DNA of 64,000 nt from Nitrososphaerota archaeon (GCA_027320425.1 DAHVLJ010000022.1:43806-107805), one strand, 5' to 3'. Shown: positions 1 through 9,313, counted from the stretch's first letter. The notes: a model not told the origin generated them from the sequence alone. Numbers and translations are program-made.

Positions 1-480
1 AGGACAGACATAGTCTTCCGAGTAGGCGCAATACGGGTTGTAAGCATAGTTGAAGTCGACCGCGTATTCATCGTCATGCTCGACCTCCATGTCCAGATAC
101 CGTGCGGCGCCGTAGCTCTCGCTACCCGATGTGCTATCTCTGAACGGGATGAACAGGGTGGGTTCGTCCTTCTCTGCCGCTTGGTAGGAGTTGACAAGCA
201 CCACTGTTCCTCCAATCGACAACTCGAAGTACCCGACCCTGTTGAAAATCTGGCGGGTCCCTCGGCTCGTCGAGACCATGATGGCCTCTGGGTCGGTATA
301 CCTGTGTAGCCTCGCCTCGACTCTCAGGCCGGAGTCGGGCTCGAAGTATTTCAGTCCCCTGAAAACAGCTTTCTCGCCCTGAGGGATGGGAGACTCAGCG
401 CCCAATCTGAAGAACTCGTCCTTTTCATGCCTATATCTCAACAGAGCTCTTTGCCAAGTCGCTAGGTCCTGGGCGTCCAT
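1..480 (-). CDS. DUF1684 family protein, 5' part (runs off left edge)
   Basis: The minus frame is open from the ATG at 480-478 to the window edge, so 160 residues are visible and the C-terminus is missing. The distal part carries the DUF1684 signature: PFRD, a Tyr-Gly then ARYLD segment, and DFNYAYNPYCAYSEDYVCP, which in the family forms a cysteine-containing conserved core. The function of DUF1684 is unknown; members are usually about 200-300 residues. The gene is divergent from the M32 carboxypeptidase, with 90 bp between the two starts. The family call is from remembered motifs; frame and start are seen directly. Confidence 0.8.
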   Translation of the reverse strand, partial: MDAQDLATWQRALLRYRHEKDEFFRLGAESPIPQGEKAVFRGLKYFEPDSGLRVEARLHRYTDPEAIMVSTSRGTRQIFNRVGYFELSIGGTVVLVNSYQAAEKDEPTLFIPFRDSTSGSESYGAARYLDMEVEHDDEYAVDFNYAYNPYCAYSEDYVCP

Positions 481-569
481 CGTATCTCGACTCGTTCGGG
501 CAGAGATAGGGTTTTCCAGGCGCGCTGAAAACTGTAAAAGCGCTCGCGCCTGACCCAACCCGCGCGGTC

Positions 570-2051
570 TTGGCTCGTAATCCAGTGATCCAGGAGATAC
601 TGAAACGCTACACCCAGGTCTGGGCGCTCGGCCATTCGATGGCTGTGCTGGGATGGGACACGGAGACTCACATGCCTGAGAGGGGCGCCAGGCCGAGGGG
701 CATTGCTTCGGGCCAACTAGCCATGCTCTCGCAGAAGGCGACCACGGATCTTGACGGGCTCGTCAGAAAGGCAGAGAAAGCAAAGGACCTGGATGACATG
801 GAGAAGGGCGTCGTTAGGGTCCTTCGACGCAGCCTCGACTATTACCTCAAAATTCCGCCCGAGCTCGTAGACGAACTACAGAGGGTGACTACTGAAGCGA
901 CCGTCGTGTGGCGGCAGGCTCGCAAGAATTCGGATTTCAAGCTGTTCAGGCCCCACCTGGAGAAGATCGTCGCTCTGGAAAGAACAGTTGCAGATAGGCT
1001 GGGGTATGAGAAGCACCCCTACAACGCGCTTCTAGATCTTTTCGAGGAGGGGTTCACCGTCCGGGATGCGGACGCGGTCTATTCGAAGCTAGTTCCAGCG
1101 AGCAAGAAGCTGCTCACCAAGGTGACAGAGGCAGGCATCTATCCGTCAAAGCACCCCCTAGAGTTGGCAAGGTACGACACAGACGCCATGCTGAGCGTCA
1201 ACGAGGGAGCGATCCAGTTGCTGAGGATGCCCGCAGACAGGTTCAGGATGGACGTGTCTACCCACCCATTCACCACCCAGATAGCCCACGATGACGTCAG
1301 AATCACCACCAGGTACGAAGGGAAGGACTTCAAGGCGTCGCTCTTCGGCACGGTGCACGAGAGCGGGCATGCCATATACGGACTGGGCATCAGCGAAGGT
1401 CTTGCGTACACGCCCTTAGGGGATGGAGCGTCATACGGGATTCACGAGTCGCAATCGAGGTTCTGGGAGAACGTGGTGGGGAGGAGCAGAGGTTTCGTCA
1501 GGCTCTTACGTCCCGTTCTGAGCAAGAACCTTCAGTTCGTAAAGAAGTACAATGACGAGCAGCTGTACCTTTATTTCAACACGGTCAGGAAGAGCTACAT
1601 CAGAGTGGAGGCCGACGAGCTGACTTACAACCTCCACACCGCAGTAAGATATGATGTAGAGAAGAAGGTGATAGGGGGCGAAGTGAAAGTGTCAGAGATA
1701 CCGTCGCTTTGGAACGACACGTTCGACGACTATCTCGGGATACGGCCCCGGAACGACGCGGAAGGAGCGCTCCAAGATGTCCACTGGAGTGGAGGCTCGT
1801 TCGGATACTTCGCGACATACACCCTTGGTAACATCGTCGCCGCAATGATATGGCACAAAATGAAGGACGGAGCCTTTGTTCAAGACGCCCTTCAGGAAGG
1901 AGACATCGTAGGTTTGAAGAGTTGGCTTGGGAAGAAAATCCACCGGTTCGGTATGACCTACTCCCCCAAAGCGCTGCAGCAGAAAGTGTTTGGGGAAGCA
2001 TATGCGCCGCAGAGGCTGCTTACGTATTTCGAGCGGAAGTATCTGGATTAG
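570..2051 (+). CDS. M32 family carboxypeptidase (carboxypeptidase Taq type)
   Basis: A 493-residue cytosolic metallocarboxypeptidase, the normal length of the M32 family, expected to remove C-terminal residues from peptides. The zinc-binding HEXXH motif appears as HESGH near residues 262-266, inside GTVHESGHAIYG, and the preceding part is the usual all-helical scaffold. The N-terminal GWDTETHMPERG segment is also typical of M32. The start is TTG at 570, followed by GCT; an A/T-rich TATA-like stretch (AACTGTAAAAG, about 530-540) about 30 nt upstream fits a leaderless transcript. It stands alone and points away from the DUF1684 gene. Confidence 0.93.
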   Translation: MARNPVIQEILKRYTQVWALGHSMAVLGWDTETHMPERGARPRGIASGQLAMLSQKATTDLDGLVRKAEKAKDLDDMEKGVVRVLRRSLDYYLKIPPELVDELQRVTTEATVVWRQARKNSDFKLFRPHLEKIVALERTVADRLGYEKHPYNALLDLFEEGFTVRDADAVYSKLVPASKKLLTKVTEAGIYPSKHPLELARYDTDAMLSVNEGAIQLLRMPADRFRMDVSTHPFTTQIAHDDVRITTRYEGKDFKASLFGTVHESGHAIYGLGISEGLAYTPLGDGASYGIHESQSRFWENVVGRSRGFVRLLRPVLSKNLQFVKKYNDEQLYLYFNTVRKSYIRVEADELTYNLHTAVRYDVEKKVIGGEVKVSEIPSLWNDTFDDYLGIRPRNDAEGALQDVHWSGGSFGYFATYTLGNIVAAMIWHKMKDGAFVQDALQEGDIVGLKSWLGKKIHRFGMTYSPKALQQKVFGEAYAPQRLLTYFERKYLD

Positions 2052-2078
2052 GCCGGTGACAGACGGACCGCATAGTTG

Positions 2079-3716
2079 CTACGCGGCCGCGTTATCCCCC
2101 TCTTCTAGGGACTCCGCCAGCCGCCTCAATATCTCCCTCTCCAGTATCGTGCCCAGCATTCCGCCTTTTTCATCGACCACCGCTATGATTGGGACGTTAG
2201 TCTCTCTGAACAGAGTTGCGAGGTTGAGACCTGGTTCGTCTTCCCGCACCTTGACGACCTTGGTGAGCGGGGAGTCTGATACTCTCATGCTTGCCATCTC
2301 GCGCCTGGAAAGGCCGGTGATGTCGCGCATGAGCAGGGTAGCCACCGGCCTCCCTGACCTCAGGACCACCGCTGCGCGGGCGTCGAATTCGACGAGTGTT
2401 TTTAGCGCGTCCCTTACAGGATCGTCATAGCCTACCGCCACGGTGGGAAGGGTCTTGCAGATTTCAACGGCCGGCATCGACTGCAGATGCTGCTTGACCA
2501 TTTTCTTTTGGGTCCCTGCCTCGTGGTCGATGGAGACCAGCTTGGCGCGGCGCCGGAAGAGAAGCGGCGCGGTGAGCGACAACAACGCTATCCCCATGGC
2601 CGCGGCAGAATAACCGAAACCCCCGATGAGGGCCGTCCCAGCGGTGAACGCGGTAACAAGTAGGGCGGCGTCGACCCCGCCATTTACGCATGTGCCGAAC
2701 GCGTTCCTCCACCGGTCGACCTGGAAGAATCCTGCCGATGCCGCGCCCACGGCTGCGTCGGACGCCAGCGCGACGCCGAATATAGCCAATCCTGCTACCA
2801 GAAGCGCGGGGGTCACACGTACGAAGTAGAGGCCGAGCCCGGCGAAGAACATCGGCTCGAAGAACCCGTAGGTGAAGGCCCGGAGCTTCTCCATCAGGAC
2901 TGGCCTCGCAGCGAGGAACTTCTGCATCAGCAGGCCCAAGAAAAGCGCTACTATCGCGGCGTTGAAGCCGGTGACCTGCCCGACAAACCCCGCGATGAGA
3001 AGGATAGAGATTATGATTGCGAACACAACCTCGCGGCTCTTGAGATGGGTTTCCACCTTCTCCAACAGCGGGACCATCACATACCTTCCGAAGGCAACGA
3101 TTCCTAGGATGGCGGCAGCGACCTCTCCCGCGGTGAACGCAATCGAGAGCGCTGTGATCGCCTTCCCGGCGAGATCGAACACGAAGGAGTAGAGCACCAC
3201 GGCCGCCACTTCTATCACGAGGACCTGAGAGAATATCGCGGTGCCTTCGTCAGTACGTGCGAGGCCGGTGTCGGTGAGCAGCCTCGACAAGGGCCCCGCG
3301 CTGCTCATCCCGGCCACGATGCCGATCACCAGTGCTTCGGTGAACTGCCCGAACAGGTAGTAGGATATGCTCGTGATGGCGAGAAACCTCACCAGGAACT
3401 GGGCCAGTGAGACGAGGAGTGATGTCCTCTTGGCGAAGACTCCCTTGAGCCTTTCAGCCTCGAACTCTTCCGCACCGGTTACGAAGAGGAGGAAGTCAAT
3501 CCCTATGGACACGAACAGTGTGATGGTCGGGAGGACGTTGATCACGTTGAACACCCCTGGGCCGAGCAAGGTCCCCACCAGGATGGCTCCGACGAAAGGG
3601 ATGAGCCCGATTTTGCGGAACGCCTCCTCGCCGAGCTTGGCTCCTATCAGCAGTATGCCCAAGTAGGCGAGTGATGACACAGCGATAGGGACGCTGCTAA
3701 GTATTGCCAACTCCAC
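2079..3716 (-). CDS. Kef-type cation/proton antiporter with C-terminal CBS pair
   Basis: A 545-residue membrane protein. Residues about 10-380 form the Na+/H+ exchanger (CPA2, Kef/NapA-like) domain with about 12 hydrophobic segments. Residues about 410-540 form two CBS repeats (an RDALKTLVEFDARAAVV block and a second around VPIIAVVDEKGGMLGTI), which in other families bind adenosine nucleotides and gate transport. It is therefore likely to exchange K+ or Na+ for protons under nucleotide control. The start GTG lies about 35 nt after a CATTAAAAG box near 3747-3757. It is convergent with the M32 gene, with 27 bp between stops. Ion specificity cannot be read from the sequence. Confidence 0.9.
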   Translation of the reverse strand: MELAILSSVPIAVSSLAYLGILLIGAKLGEEAFRKIGLIPFVGAILVGTLLGPGVFNVINVLPTITLFVSIGIDFLLFVTGAEEFEAERLKGVFAKRTSLLVSLAQFLVRFLAITSISYYLFGQFTEALVIGIVAGMSSAGPLSRLLTDTGLARTDEGTAIFSQVLVIEVAAVVLYSFVFDLAGKAITALSIAFTAGEVAAAILGIVAFGRYVMVPLLEKVETHLKSREVVFAIIISILLIAGFVGQVTGFNAAIVALFLGLLMQKFLAARPVLMEKLRAFTYGFFEPMFFAGLGLYFVRVTPALLVAGLAIFGVALASDAAVGAASAGFFQVDRWRNAFGTCVNGGVDAALLVTAFTAGTALIGGFGYSAAAMGIALLSLTAPLLFRRRAKLVSIDHEAGTQKKMVKQHLQSMPAVEICKTLPTVAVGYDDPVRDALKTLVEFDARAAVVLRSGRPVATLLMRDITGLSRREMASMRVSDSPLTKVVKVREDEPGLNLATLFRETNVPIIAVVDEKGGMLGTILEREILRRLAESLEEGDNAAA

Positions 3717-3777
3717 GTATCACGCTCGCTTTGGTATCGTGTTCGACGGGCTTTTAATGCAACGACCGCGCCCGTCC

Positions 3778-4107
3778 CTACGCCAGCTCGAACTCGACCA
3801 ACCACAGCTGGTCGGTCGACCTGAACCCCTGCTTCGACCAGTACGCCTTTACCTCTTCCACGGAGCCCGCCCCGTCGCGTCTGGCGAGCTTCGCGTCTAT
3901 CTCCCCTATCTTCAGGCGGCGTACCCCGGTGACCTTGATCTTGGCGAACTTCACGGGTGGGTATCCCATCCTCGCCGCGTCGTAGACTTCGCCCACTTCC
4001 ACCCTGGCCTTCTGCCACTTCCTGAGGGTGATTGTCTTGACCCCTTCCTTCACTTGCCCGGCGGATCTAGCGCCGAAGGTCAACAGAGCCAAGCAGACCG
4101 CCCACAA
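3778..4107 (-). CDS. ASCH domain protein
   Basis: A 109-residue protein made almost entirely of one ASCH domain: an N-terminal LLTFGARSAGQVKEGVKTIT segment with the Lys-Thr-x-Thr-x-Arg core, then a beta barrel (VEVGEVYDAA, VKFAKIKVTGV) and a C-terminal strand. ASCH domains resemble the RNA-binding PUA fold, and some hydrolyse modified nucleosides; the specific role here is unknown. The chosen start is TTG at 4107, which sits about 27 nt after a CATAATC box near 4134; no ATG or GTG lies upstream before the in-frame stop. It is the last of three minus-strand genes (unknown protein, MaoC-like, ASCH). Confidence 0.75.
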   Translation of the reverse strand: MWAVCLALLTFGARSAGQVKEGVKTITLRKWQKARVEVGEVYDAARMGYPPVKFAKIKVTGVRRLKIGEIDAKLARRDGAGSVEEVKAYWSKQGFRSTDQLWLVEFELA

Positions 4108-4129
4108 CTCGCCATGGACATAGCCAGAT

Positions 4130-4510
4130 TCATCTTCTGATTATGCCTTGCGTCCCGCCCCTCAGGACCTCTTTCCCTTCTTGGTTCATGCAGACGATAG
4201 AAATGCCGACTTCGAACCTTTCCTGCCTCTCCTTGACCTTCTTCACCGTTCCTACGCACGTCACAGTGTCCCCGACGAAGACAGGCCTGAGGAATTCAAA
4301 CCTCATTGTTTTGGCTATGTAGTTCATGTCACCTCCGAGCTTCGTCGGAAGCGTCGCGGTAAGCAGCCCCTGAACCATGACCCGGCCCTTGCTGTCGGGC
4401 AGCATGTGGTGCACCCCCCTGTCCCCCGAAATCTCTGCGAACGCCATCACGTCTTCCCGTATGAACGTCCTGGTGTAGGTCGACCTTTGACCGATAGTAG
4501 GTTTCTTCGT
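4130..4510 (-). CDS. MaoC-like hot-dog dehydratase, apparent ACG start
   Basis: A hot-dog fold protein of the MaoC (R-specific enoyl-CoA hydratase) type. The family pattern GQ..T..RTF...DV.AFA..SGD is complete only if translation begins upstream of the first canonical codons (GTG 4453, ATG 4450). Reading back, the frame gives KKPTIGQRSTYTRTFIREDV with no ATG, GTG or TTG before a stop; an ACG at 4510-4508 is at the position expected for the start, giving 126 residues. A weak TATA-like ATCTATG lies about 25 nt upstream. The catalytic Asp-His pair is represented by SGDRG followed by HHM. Either a non-canonical start or an inactivated start is possible. Confidence 0.75.
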   Translation of the reverse strand, partial: TKKPTIGQRSTYTRTFIREDVMAFAEISGDRGVHHMLPDSKGRVMVQGLLTATLPTKLGGDMNYIAKTMRFEFLRPVFVGDTVTCVGTVKKVKERQERFEVGISIVCMNQEGKEVLRGGTQGIIRR

Positions 4511-4551
4511 AGTTTTCGGTTGGGCCCGGGCATAGATTGAGGTTTCGGCGC

Positions 4552-4947
4552 CTAGCGAGGCGTTCCTTCGGTCGGGAAAAGACGGTCGTATCCCGGCATG
4601 AGGGCCATCTCGTCACTAGTCCCCTCCCACATCGCCTCTGGGGGGATTGGGCGCATCTCCAGCCCTGCAAGTGTCATCCTGAGCCACGGGATGGATATCC
4701 TTTGGCCCTGGCAGTCCCCACCCTGTGAAATCGCCGAAGATATGAGCCCCCTATAGTAGTCCCTCATGTCCAAGTCATTAGATGCGTGTGAACCAGACGC
4801 CCTGGTCGTGAGCATCTCCGTGCTCCTCCTAGGTAGTTCAGAGAGTTCCGTCTCGTCAGGCTTGAGGGCGAGGTCGGTCGCCCATCTGTCCTTCTGCCCT
4901 TCTCGATAGAACCGCCTCAGTATCGACTCCATCATGTACTGAGCCAT
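4552..4947 (-). CDS. Hypothetical protein, 131 residues
   Basis: I do not recognise this protein. It is soluble, Arg- and Glu-rich in its first half (RRFYREGQKDRW, ELSELPRRSTE) with a proline-containing C-terminal third, and has no signal peptide or membrane segment. The ATG at 4947 is followed by GCT, and GATTAAGC lies about 20-25 nt upstream. It precedes the MaoC-like gene on the same strand; its stop is about 40 nt from the inferred MaoC start. Coding status rests on length, the clean start and gene order rather than on homology. Confidence 0.5.
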   Translation of the reverse strand: MAQYMMESILRRFYREGQKDRWATDLALKPDETELSELPRRSTEMLTTRASGSHASNDLDMRDYYRGLISSAISQGGDCQGQRISIPWLRMTLAGLEMRPIPPEAMWEGTSDEMALMPGYDRLFPTEGTPR

Positions 4948-5057
4948 GACCTGGACGCTTAATCATACGATGCATTTGTAACGCCAGTTAGCCGCCGTTC
5001 AGGTTTGTAGAACGGTCGTTCTTACACTGACAATAGGCGCGTGAGACGCGACCGCTT

Positions 5058-6014
5058 CTATGAGGTGAGTATTCTGGCGAGCAGCTCGCGTGATATGTTT
5101 CCACCAGACACGACCACGACCACCTTCTCCCCGTGAACTTCGTGAGACTTGGAGATCAATGGAGCAAGAGGTGCCGCGCCCGACGGCTCGGCGATTATGC
5201 GGGCAACCTTCGCCATGGTAGCGGTCGCGAGAAGGATTTCGTCTTCAGTGACTGTAAGCGCGCCGTCGACGTATCTGGAACACGCCTTGAACGCGAGCTC
5301 CCCAAGGGATGAGGGAACCAAGCCATCAGCAATGGACGCAGGGTTGGGGACATTCACTATCTGCCTCGCAGCCAAAGCAGATGAGAGCTTCGGAGCACCT
5401 TGCGGCTCTACGCCTATCACCGCGGCGCCAGGTTTCGCCGTCTTGACCGCGATAGAGATCCCTGATATCAGCCCACCTCCCCCGACCGGCACGATGACCG
5501 TGTCTAGGTCGACGAGTTGCTCACAGATCTCGATGCCGCAGGTTCCCTGCCCTGCTATCACATCAGAATCGTTGAACGGGTGGACGAACGCCGAGTCTGT
5601 CGTCGTCGCTATCGCTCTAGCTTTAGCTTCCCTCTCTTCGCTGAGCTTCCCTGCCCGGACCACCTCCGCCCCGAAGTCTTGGATGGCCTCAATCTTCTCT
5701 TTTACAGCGGTCTCCGGAACTACGATGGTACACTTCTTTCCGAGCAACATCGAGCTGTACGCGACCGCTATGCCGTGGTTCCCCGATGAAGCGGCTACGA
5801 TGCGGCGCTCTCTCAACCGCGATATCTTGTTGTATGCGCCGCGAATCTTGAAGACTTTGATCGGCTGGAAGCATTCCAACTTCAGATACACCCGCCTGGC
5901 CGCAAGTTTCGACAGGGCAGGAGACTCGATCAGTGGGGTCCGTGACGCGACCCCTTCTATGGCCTTTGCCGCGTTTTGGATTTCGCGGATGCCTGGCGGG
6001 TCGGTAGATGTCAA
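5058..6014 (-). CDS. Threonine/serine dehydratase-like PLP enzyme
   Basis: A 318-residue fold-type II PLP enzyme. The Schiff-base lysine is in VFKIRGAYNK, the substrate loop is SSGNHGIAVAYS, and the phosphate-binding glycine loop is VGGGGLISG. It resembles catabolic threonine ammonia-lyase (threonine to 2-oxobutyrate and ammonia) and lacks the C-terminal ACT regulatory domain of biosynthetic IlvA. Serine racemase or a related dehydratase is the main alternative. The start is the ATG at 6014, with a TTTTCAAATC box about 35 nt upstream. It is followed by no obvious partner gene. Confidence 0.88.
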   Translation of the reverse strand: MTSTDPPGIREIQNAAKAIEGVASRTPLIESPALSKLAARRVYLKLECFQPIKVFKIRGAYNKISRLRERRIVAASSGNHGIAVAYSSMLLGKKCTIVVPETAVKEKIEAIQDFGAEVVRAGKLSEEREAKARAIATTTDSAFVHPFNDSDVIAGQGTCGIEICEQLVDLDTVIVPVGGGGLISGISIAVKTAKPGAAVIGVEPQGAPKLSSALAARQIVNVPNPASIADGLVPSSLGELAFKACSRYVDGALTVTEDEILLATATMAKVARIIAEPSGAAPLAPLISKSHEVHGEKVVVVVSGGNISRELLARILTS

Positions 6015-6099
6015 ACCCCGCGGAGACGCCCCTTGGAAGACGGATTTGAAAAGGTCCTATGCGTCCTGAGTGCGGCAGGGCGTGGGTTGCCACCCCCGC

Positions 6100-6615
6100 T
6101 CATAACCTGAGCCTCATCTCGTTGGTTGGCTCGAAGCCCAAACCAAGGTATAGCGGCCTCCCTTCTGCAGAAGCATGGAGAATAATCCTGTCGTACTTCC
6201 TGTCTGTGCACCATTTGACGGCGCTCTTGACCACCAGCCGCGCGACGCCTTTGCGTCTGTAGCGCCTTTCGGTATACATAGACATCAGGTATGGCACCAC
6301 TAGACGCGGGCTTGTGGGCCGAGGCTGTTCTTCCCGGACCCAGATGCACCCGCTCCCTGCCACCGTGCCGCCGGAAGTCCGGGCTATGAATCCGACCAGG
6401 CGCTTCTCCGACAATCTCTTCCTTATCCATGTCCTGGTGATTTTTTTGGATTCACCCACGGCAGCGCCCAATTCCGGGTGGATGTCACCCCACATTTTCA
6501 GTCTGTGTGAGACAAGGACGTCCAAATCACCTCGATGCGCCAAGGTCACGTTGAACTCTAACGGCGTCGTGACGCCATGGAGAGTGCTGCTATCCTGTTT
6601 TGGTCTTTGTGGCAA
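6100..6615 (-). CDS. GNAT family N-acetyltransferase
   Basis: A 171-residue acetyltransferase. The acetyl-CoA pyrophosphate loop is RRYRRKGVARLVV (consensus R/Q-x-x-G-x-G/A), preceded by the strand VPYLMSMYT and followed by ILHASAEGRPLYLGLGF, the usual C-terminal GNAT strand and helix. The substrate is not predictable. The gene lies between the PfpI-like gene and the threonine dehydratase-like gene, all on the minus strand, with 36 bp and 85 bp gaps. Confidence 0.88.
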   Translation of the reverse strand: MPQRPKQDSSTLHGVTTPLEFNVTLAHRGDLDVLVSHRLKMWGDIHPELGAAVGESKKITRTWIRKRLSEKRLVGFIARTSGGTVAGSGCIWVREEQPRPTSPRLVVPYLMSMYTERRYRRKGVARLVVKSAVKWCTDRKYDRIILHASAEGRPLYLGLGFEPTNEMRLRL

Positions 6616-6651
6616 GGAGACACGTCCAGAAAGGCGATGATGTCTGCCCTG

Positions 6652-7200
6652 TTACTCCGGCGCCCTTGTAGGGGCCCTCGGCTTCTCCAGTGCAGAGATA
6701 ATCTCCTTGCAGAAGGCTGGGAGGTCGGCCGGGTATCGTGATGTGATGACGTTGCCGTCTCTCACCACGGGCTGGTCGAGATATCTCGCTCCGGCGTTAA
6801 CCATGTCCTCCTTGATGGAGCTGAAGCATGTCATGGTCAGTCCTTCCGCCAGGCCGGCAGAAACCAAGACCCACCCTGCGTGGCATATGGCTGCGACCAC
6901 CTTTCCTTGATCATTCATCTTTTTGACGAAGCCTAACAGCGCCGGATACCTGCGCATATAGTCGGGAGCATAACCCCCGGGGATAACAACGGCGTCGAAC
7001 TCCTTTGGGTCGGTCTCGGCGGCTGTCATGTCAGGTTTGGCTTCGAGCCCGTGCTTTCCCCGGTAGACGTCGCTCGAACCCGTCCCCACGACCGTCAGCT
7101 GCGCACCCTCTTCCTTCATCCTGTAGTATGGGTACCAGAACTCGAGGTCCTCATACATGCTCTCGACTAGTATCGCCACTTTCTTGCCTGTGATTGGCAC
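6652..7200 (-). CDS. DJ-1/PfpI family protein
   Basis: A 182-residue DJ-1/PfpI superfamily protein, probably a glyoxalase/deglycase or intracellular protease-like enzyme. The nucleophile elbow is AAICHAGWVL with the conserved Cys followed by His, and the Glu of LEFWYPYYRM takes the position of the conserved acidic residue. The frame is open further upstream, but the start is GTG at 7200 (VPITGKKVAILVE): a TTAAATC box at about 7222-7232 lies 25-30 nt ahead, and the conserved fold begins at once. The same A/T element also faces the SDR gene. Confidence 0.88.
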   Translation of the reverse strand: MPITGKKVAILVESMYEDLEFWYPYYRMKEEGAQLTVVGTGSSDVYRGKHGLEAKPDMTAAETDPKEFDAVVIPGGYAPDYMRRYPALLGFVKKMNDQGKVVAAICHAGWVLVSAGLAEGLTMTCFSSIKEDMVNAGARYLDQPVVRDGNVITSRYPADLPAFCKEIISALEKPRAPTRAPE

Positions 7201-7221
7201 GCCCCGCGGGGAGGTCAAACG

Positions 7222-7232
7222 CGATTTAAGCC
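7222..7232. promoter_or_regulatory. Shared TATA element between divergent PfpI-like and SDR genes
   Basis: The sequence GATTTAAGCC reads as CTTAAATC on the other strand. It lies about 25-30 nt from the GTG of the PfpI-like gene (7200) and about 25 nt from the GTG at 7252 of the SDR gene, so one near-symmetric A/T element could position TBP for both leaderless transcripts. Confidence 0.5.
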
Positions 7233-7251
7233 GTTGTCGGAGTCTGCCTGG

Positions 7252-8154
7252 GTGGGAGTAAGCCTTACGTTGAAGAGCAAAGCAGACGTGACATTGGGTA
7301 TGCAACACGGACCGCTGTCGGGAAGGGTGTGCATGGTCACCGGGGCGAACTCAGGCATCGGAAAGGCGACAGCGGAGAAGCTCGCCAGCCTTGGGGCGAG
7401 CGTGGTCCTGGTGTGCAGAAACAGGAGTAGAGGAGAGGCCGCAATGGCTGAAATCAGAGAAAGGACCAGCAATAGCTCGCTGGAGCTGCTTATCGCCGAC
7501 TTCGCTTCGTTCCAGTCGATAAGAGATATGGCCATGGCGTTCGCCGGCAGTCACGACTTCCTGCACGTTCTGGTCAACAACGTGGGGGTTGCGAAACTAA
7601 CGCGTTCGGTGACGACGGACGGTCTCGAGACAACCTTCGAAGTCGATTATCTGTCCCAATTTCTACTTACGAACCTGCTGTTAGGCGTCCTGAAGAAGAG
7701 CGCTCCCTCTCGAGTCGTCATGGTTTCCTCGGTTTCGCATTATGGGGGGCACATCGACTTCGACGACCTCCAGATGGAGAAGGGATACCGTGTGATGAAA
7801 GCATATGGTAGGGCGAAGCTCGCTCAGGTCTTGTTCACCCACGAGCTCGCGAAGAGGCTTGAAGGGACTGGAGTCACTGCGAACTGCCTTCACCCAGGAG
7901 CAGTCGCCACCAACATCTGGGGGAGACCCCTGGGTCCGCTTTCGTTCCTCGCGAAGGTCAACCGTTTCTTTCTCCTTAGCCCCGAAAAAGGGGCAGACAC
8001 ATCAGTGTTTCTCGCTTCGTCTCCCGACGTCGCAGGGATTTCCGGGAAGTACTTCGACAAGAGAAGAGAGAAGAGGTCCTCTGCGGAGTCGTATGACGAG
8101 GCGCTCGCGCAGAAGCTCTGGGACGTCAGCGCCAAGCTCGTGGGCCTTACCTAG
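7252..8154 (+). CDS. Short-chain dehydrogenase/reductase (retinol dehydrogenase-like)
   Basis: A classical SDR of about 300 residues. The cofactor-binding motif is TGANSGIGKA near the N-terminus, followed by CRNRSRGE, whose arginines suggest NADP(H). The catalytic set is NNVG, SSVSHYG (Ser) and YGRAK (Tyr-x3-Lys). Its substrate is unknown; the sequence is closest in feel to the retinol dehydrogenase/WWOX-like SDR group. The start is uncertain: GTG at 7252 is 25 nt after the shared TATA element, TTG at 7234 is too close to it, and ATG at 7300 would still leave the complete Rossmann fold. Confidence 0.88.
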   Translation: MGVSLTLKSKADVTLGMQHGPLSGRVCMVTGANSGIGKATAEKLASLGASVVLVCRNRSRGEAAMAEIRERTSNSSLELLIADFASFQSIRDMAMAFAGSHDFLHVLVNNVGVAKLTRSVTTDGLETTFEVDYLSQFLLTNLLLGVLKKSAPSRVVMVSSVSHYGGHIDFDDLQMEKGYRVMKAYGRAKLAQVLFTHELAKRLEGTGVTANCLHPGAVATNIWGRPLGPLSFLAKVNRFFLLSPEKGADTSVFLASSPDVAGISGKYFDKRREKRSSAESYDEALAQKLWDVSAKLVGLT

Positions 8155-8314
8155 ATTCCGAGTGTGAATGCCCGTGCCTGCTGGTAAGCCATCCGCCCTC
8201 TGTATGACCCTTCAGCCTAACGAGACAGTGTGACCTGACCGAGGGAACCCAAGTACAACCGCGCCGCCGAAGCGGGCCGGATGTTTTACATACGGCGGTG
8301 GTGCACAAGCGGGC

Positions 8315-9313
8315 ATGCAGGCCCCCGAGATAGCATCGTGGCTGGGGGATTACGTCGAGCCTGTCAACGCAGCTCTGGAGGAGCTCAACCCCCCTGGAAC
8401 GGAGACCCCCCTGGAGTTTGCGGTGAGAGATGCGCTTTTCACAGGCGGGAAGCGGGTGAGGGCCACCCTGGCGCTGCTATGGTGCGAAGCTTATTCCGGC
8501 GACTCGCGCCCTGCGATCCCTCTGGCCGCCGCCTACGAACTCGCCCATGCGAGCGCCCTGATTCAGGATGACATCATCGACAAGTCAGACATGAGGAGGG
8601 GAGCCAAGTCAATAGCTGCGAAGTACGGGTTGACGACGGCTTTGCTTGCTTCTGATCTACTCCTGTTCAACGTTCCCAAGATGGTGGCGAAGTATGAGAC
8701 TTTGGAAAGCAGAAGGCTCGCGAGGGTACTGGACCTCCTTGGCGACGCTTGCAAGGCGTCTACTTGGGGAGAGTTCATCGACATGGCGATGGCGCGCGAC
8801 GGAAACGAGACTGAGGAGAGGTACGAAGAGATGATCAAGCTAAAGACGTCGAGCCTTTTGAGCGCGCCCTGCGCCAGCGGCGCACTGGTAGGAGGGGCGA
8901 CGGAAAGAGCGGCCTCGACTGCGGGAGAGTTTGGAGAGCAGATCGGGCTGGCATACCAGATTCAGGATGACGCGCTCGACCTTGTCGGGGAAGAATCGGA
9001 GCTGGGCAAGCCGACACTAACTGACCTCAGAGGCGGGAAAAAGAGCTTCGTCCTCATGCACTGTCTGGACCACAGCTCCGAAGAGGACCGTAAGTTCGTT
9101 CTAAGCCTGGTCGGCAGGACCGGTCCATACCGTCATGACGAAGTCTTGAGGCTAAGGACGCTGATAGAGGAGAAGGGATCGCTGGGCTTCGCACGCGAGA
9201 AGATAGCCCGGCACACAGCCAACGCGAAAGAGGTGCTCGCATCAGCCCCTCGAGGCAGAGCTAGAGAGAGGTTGTCTGAGCTGACAGAATACCTCGCAGT
9301 AAGATACTACTGA
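8315..9313 (+). CDS. Geranylgeranyl/farnesyl diphosphate synthase family enzyme
   Basis: A 332-residue trans-prenyltransferase that would condense isopentenyl diphosphate with allylic diphosphates to make the C20 (or C25) chains of archaeal ether lipids. The GGKRVR motif is at 44-49, the first aspartate-rich motif DDIID at 85-89, and the second QIQDDALD near 215-222. The residue before the first motif region (AYELAHASALIQ) lacks a bulky aromatic close to DDxxD, which is in line with a long-chain product, but chain length is inferred only. The ATG at 8315 follows a TTTTACATA stretch by about 28 nt. It is a single gene. Confidence 0.92.
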   Translation: MQAPEIASWLGDYVEPVNAALEELNPPGTETPLEFAVRDALFTGGKRVRATLALLWCEAYSGDSRPAIPLAAAYELAHASALIQDDIIDKSDMRRGAKSIAAKYGLTTALLASDLLLFNVPKMVAKYETLESRRLARVLDLLGDACKASTWGEFIDMAMARDGNETEERYEEMIKLKTSSLLSAPCASGALVGGATERAASTAGEFGEQIGLAYQIQDDALDLVGEESELGKPTLTDLRGGKKSFVLMHCLDHSSEEDRKFVLSLVGRTGPYRHDEVLRLRTLIEEKGSLGFAREKIARHTANAKEVLASAPRGRARERLSELTEYLAVRYY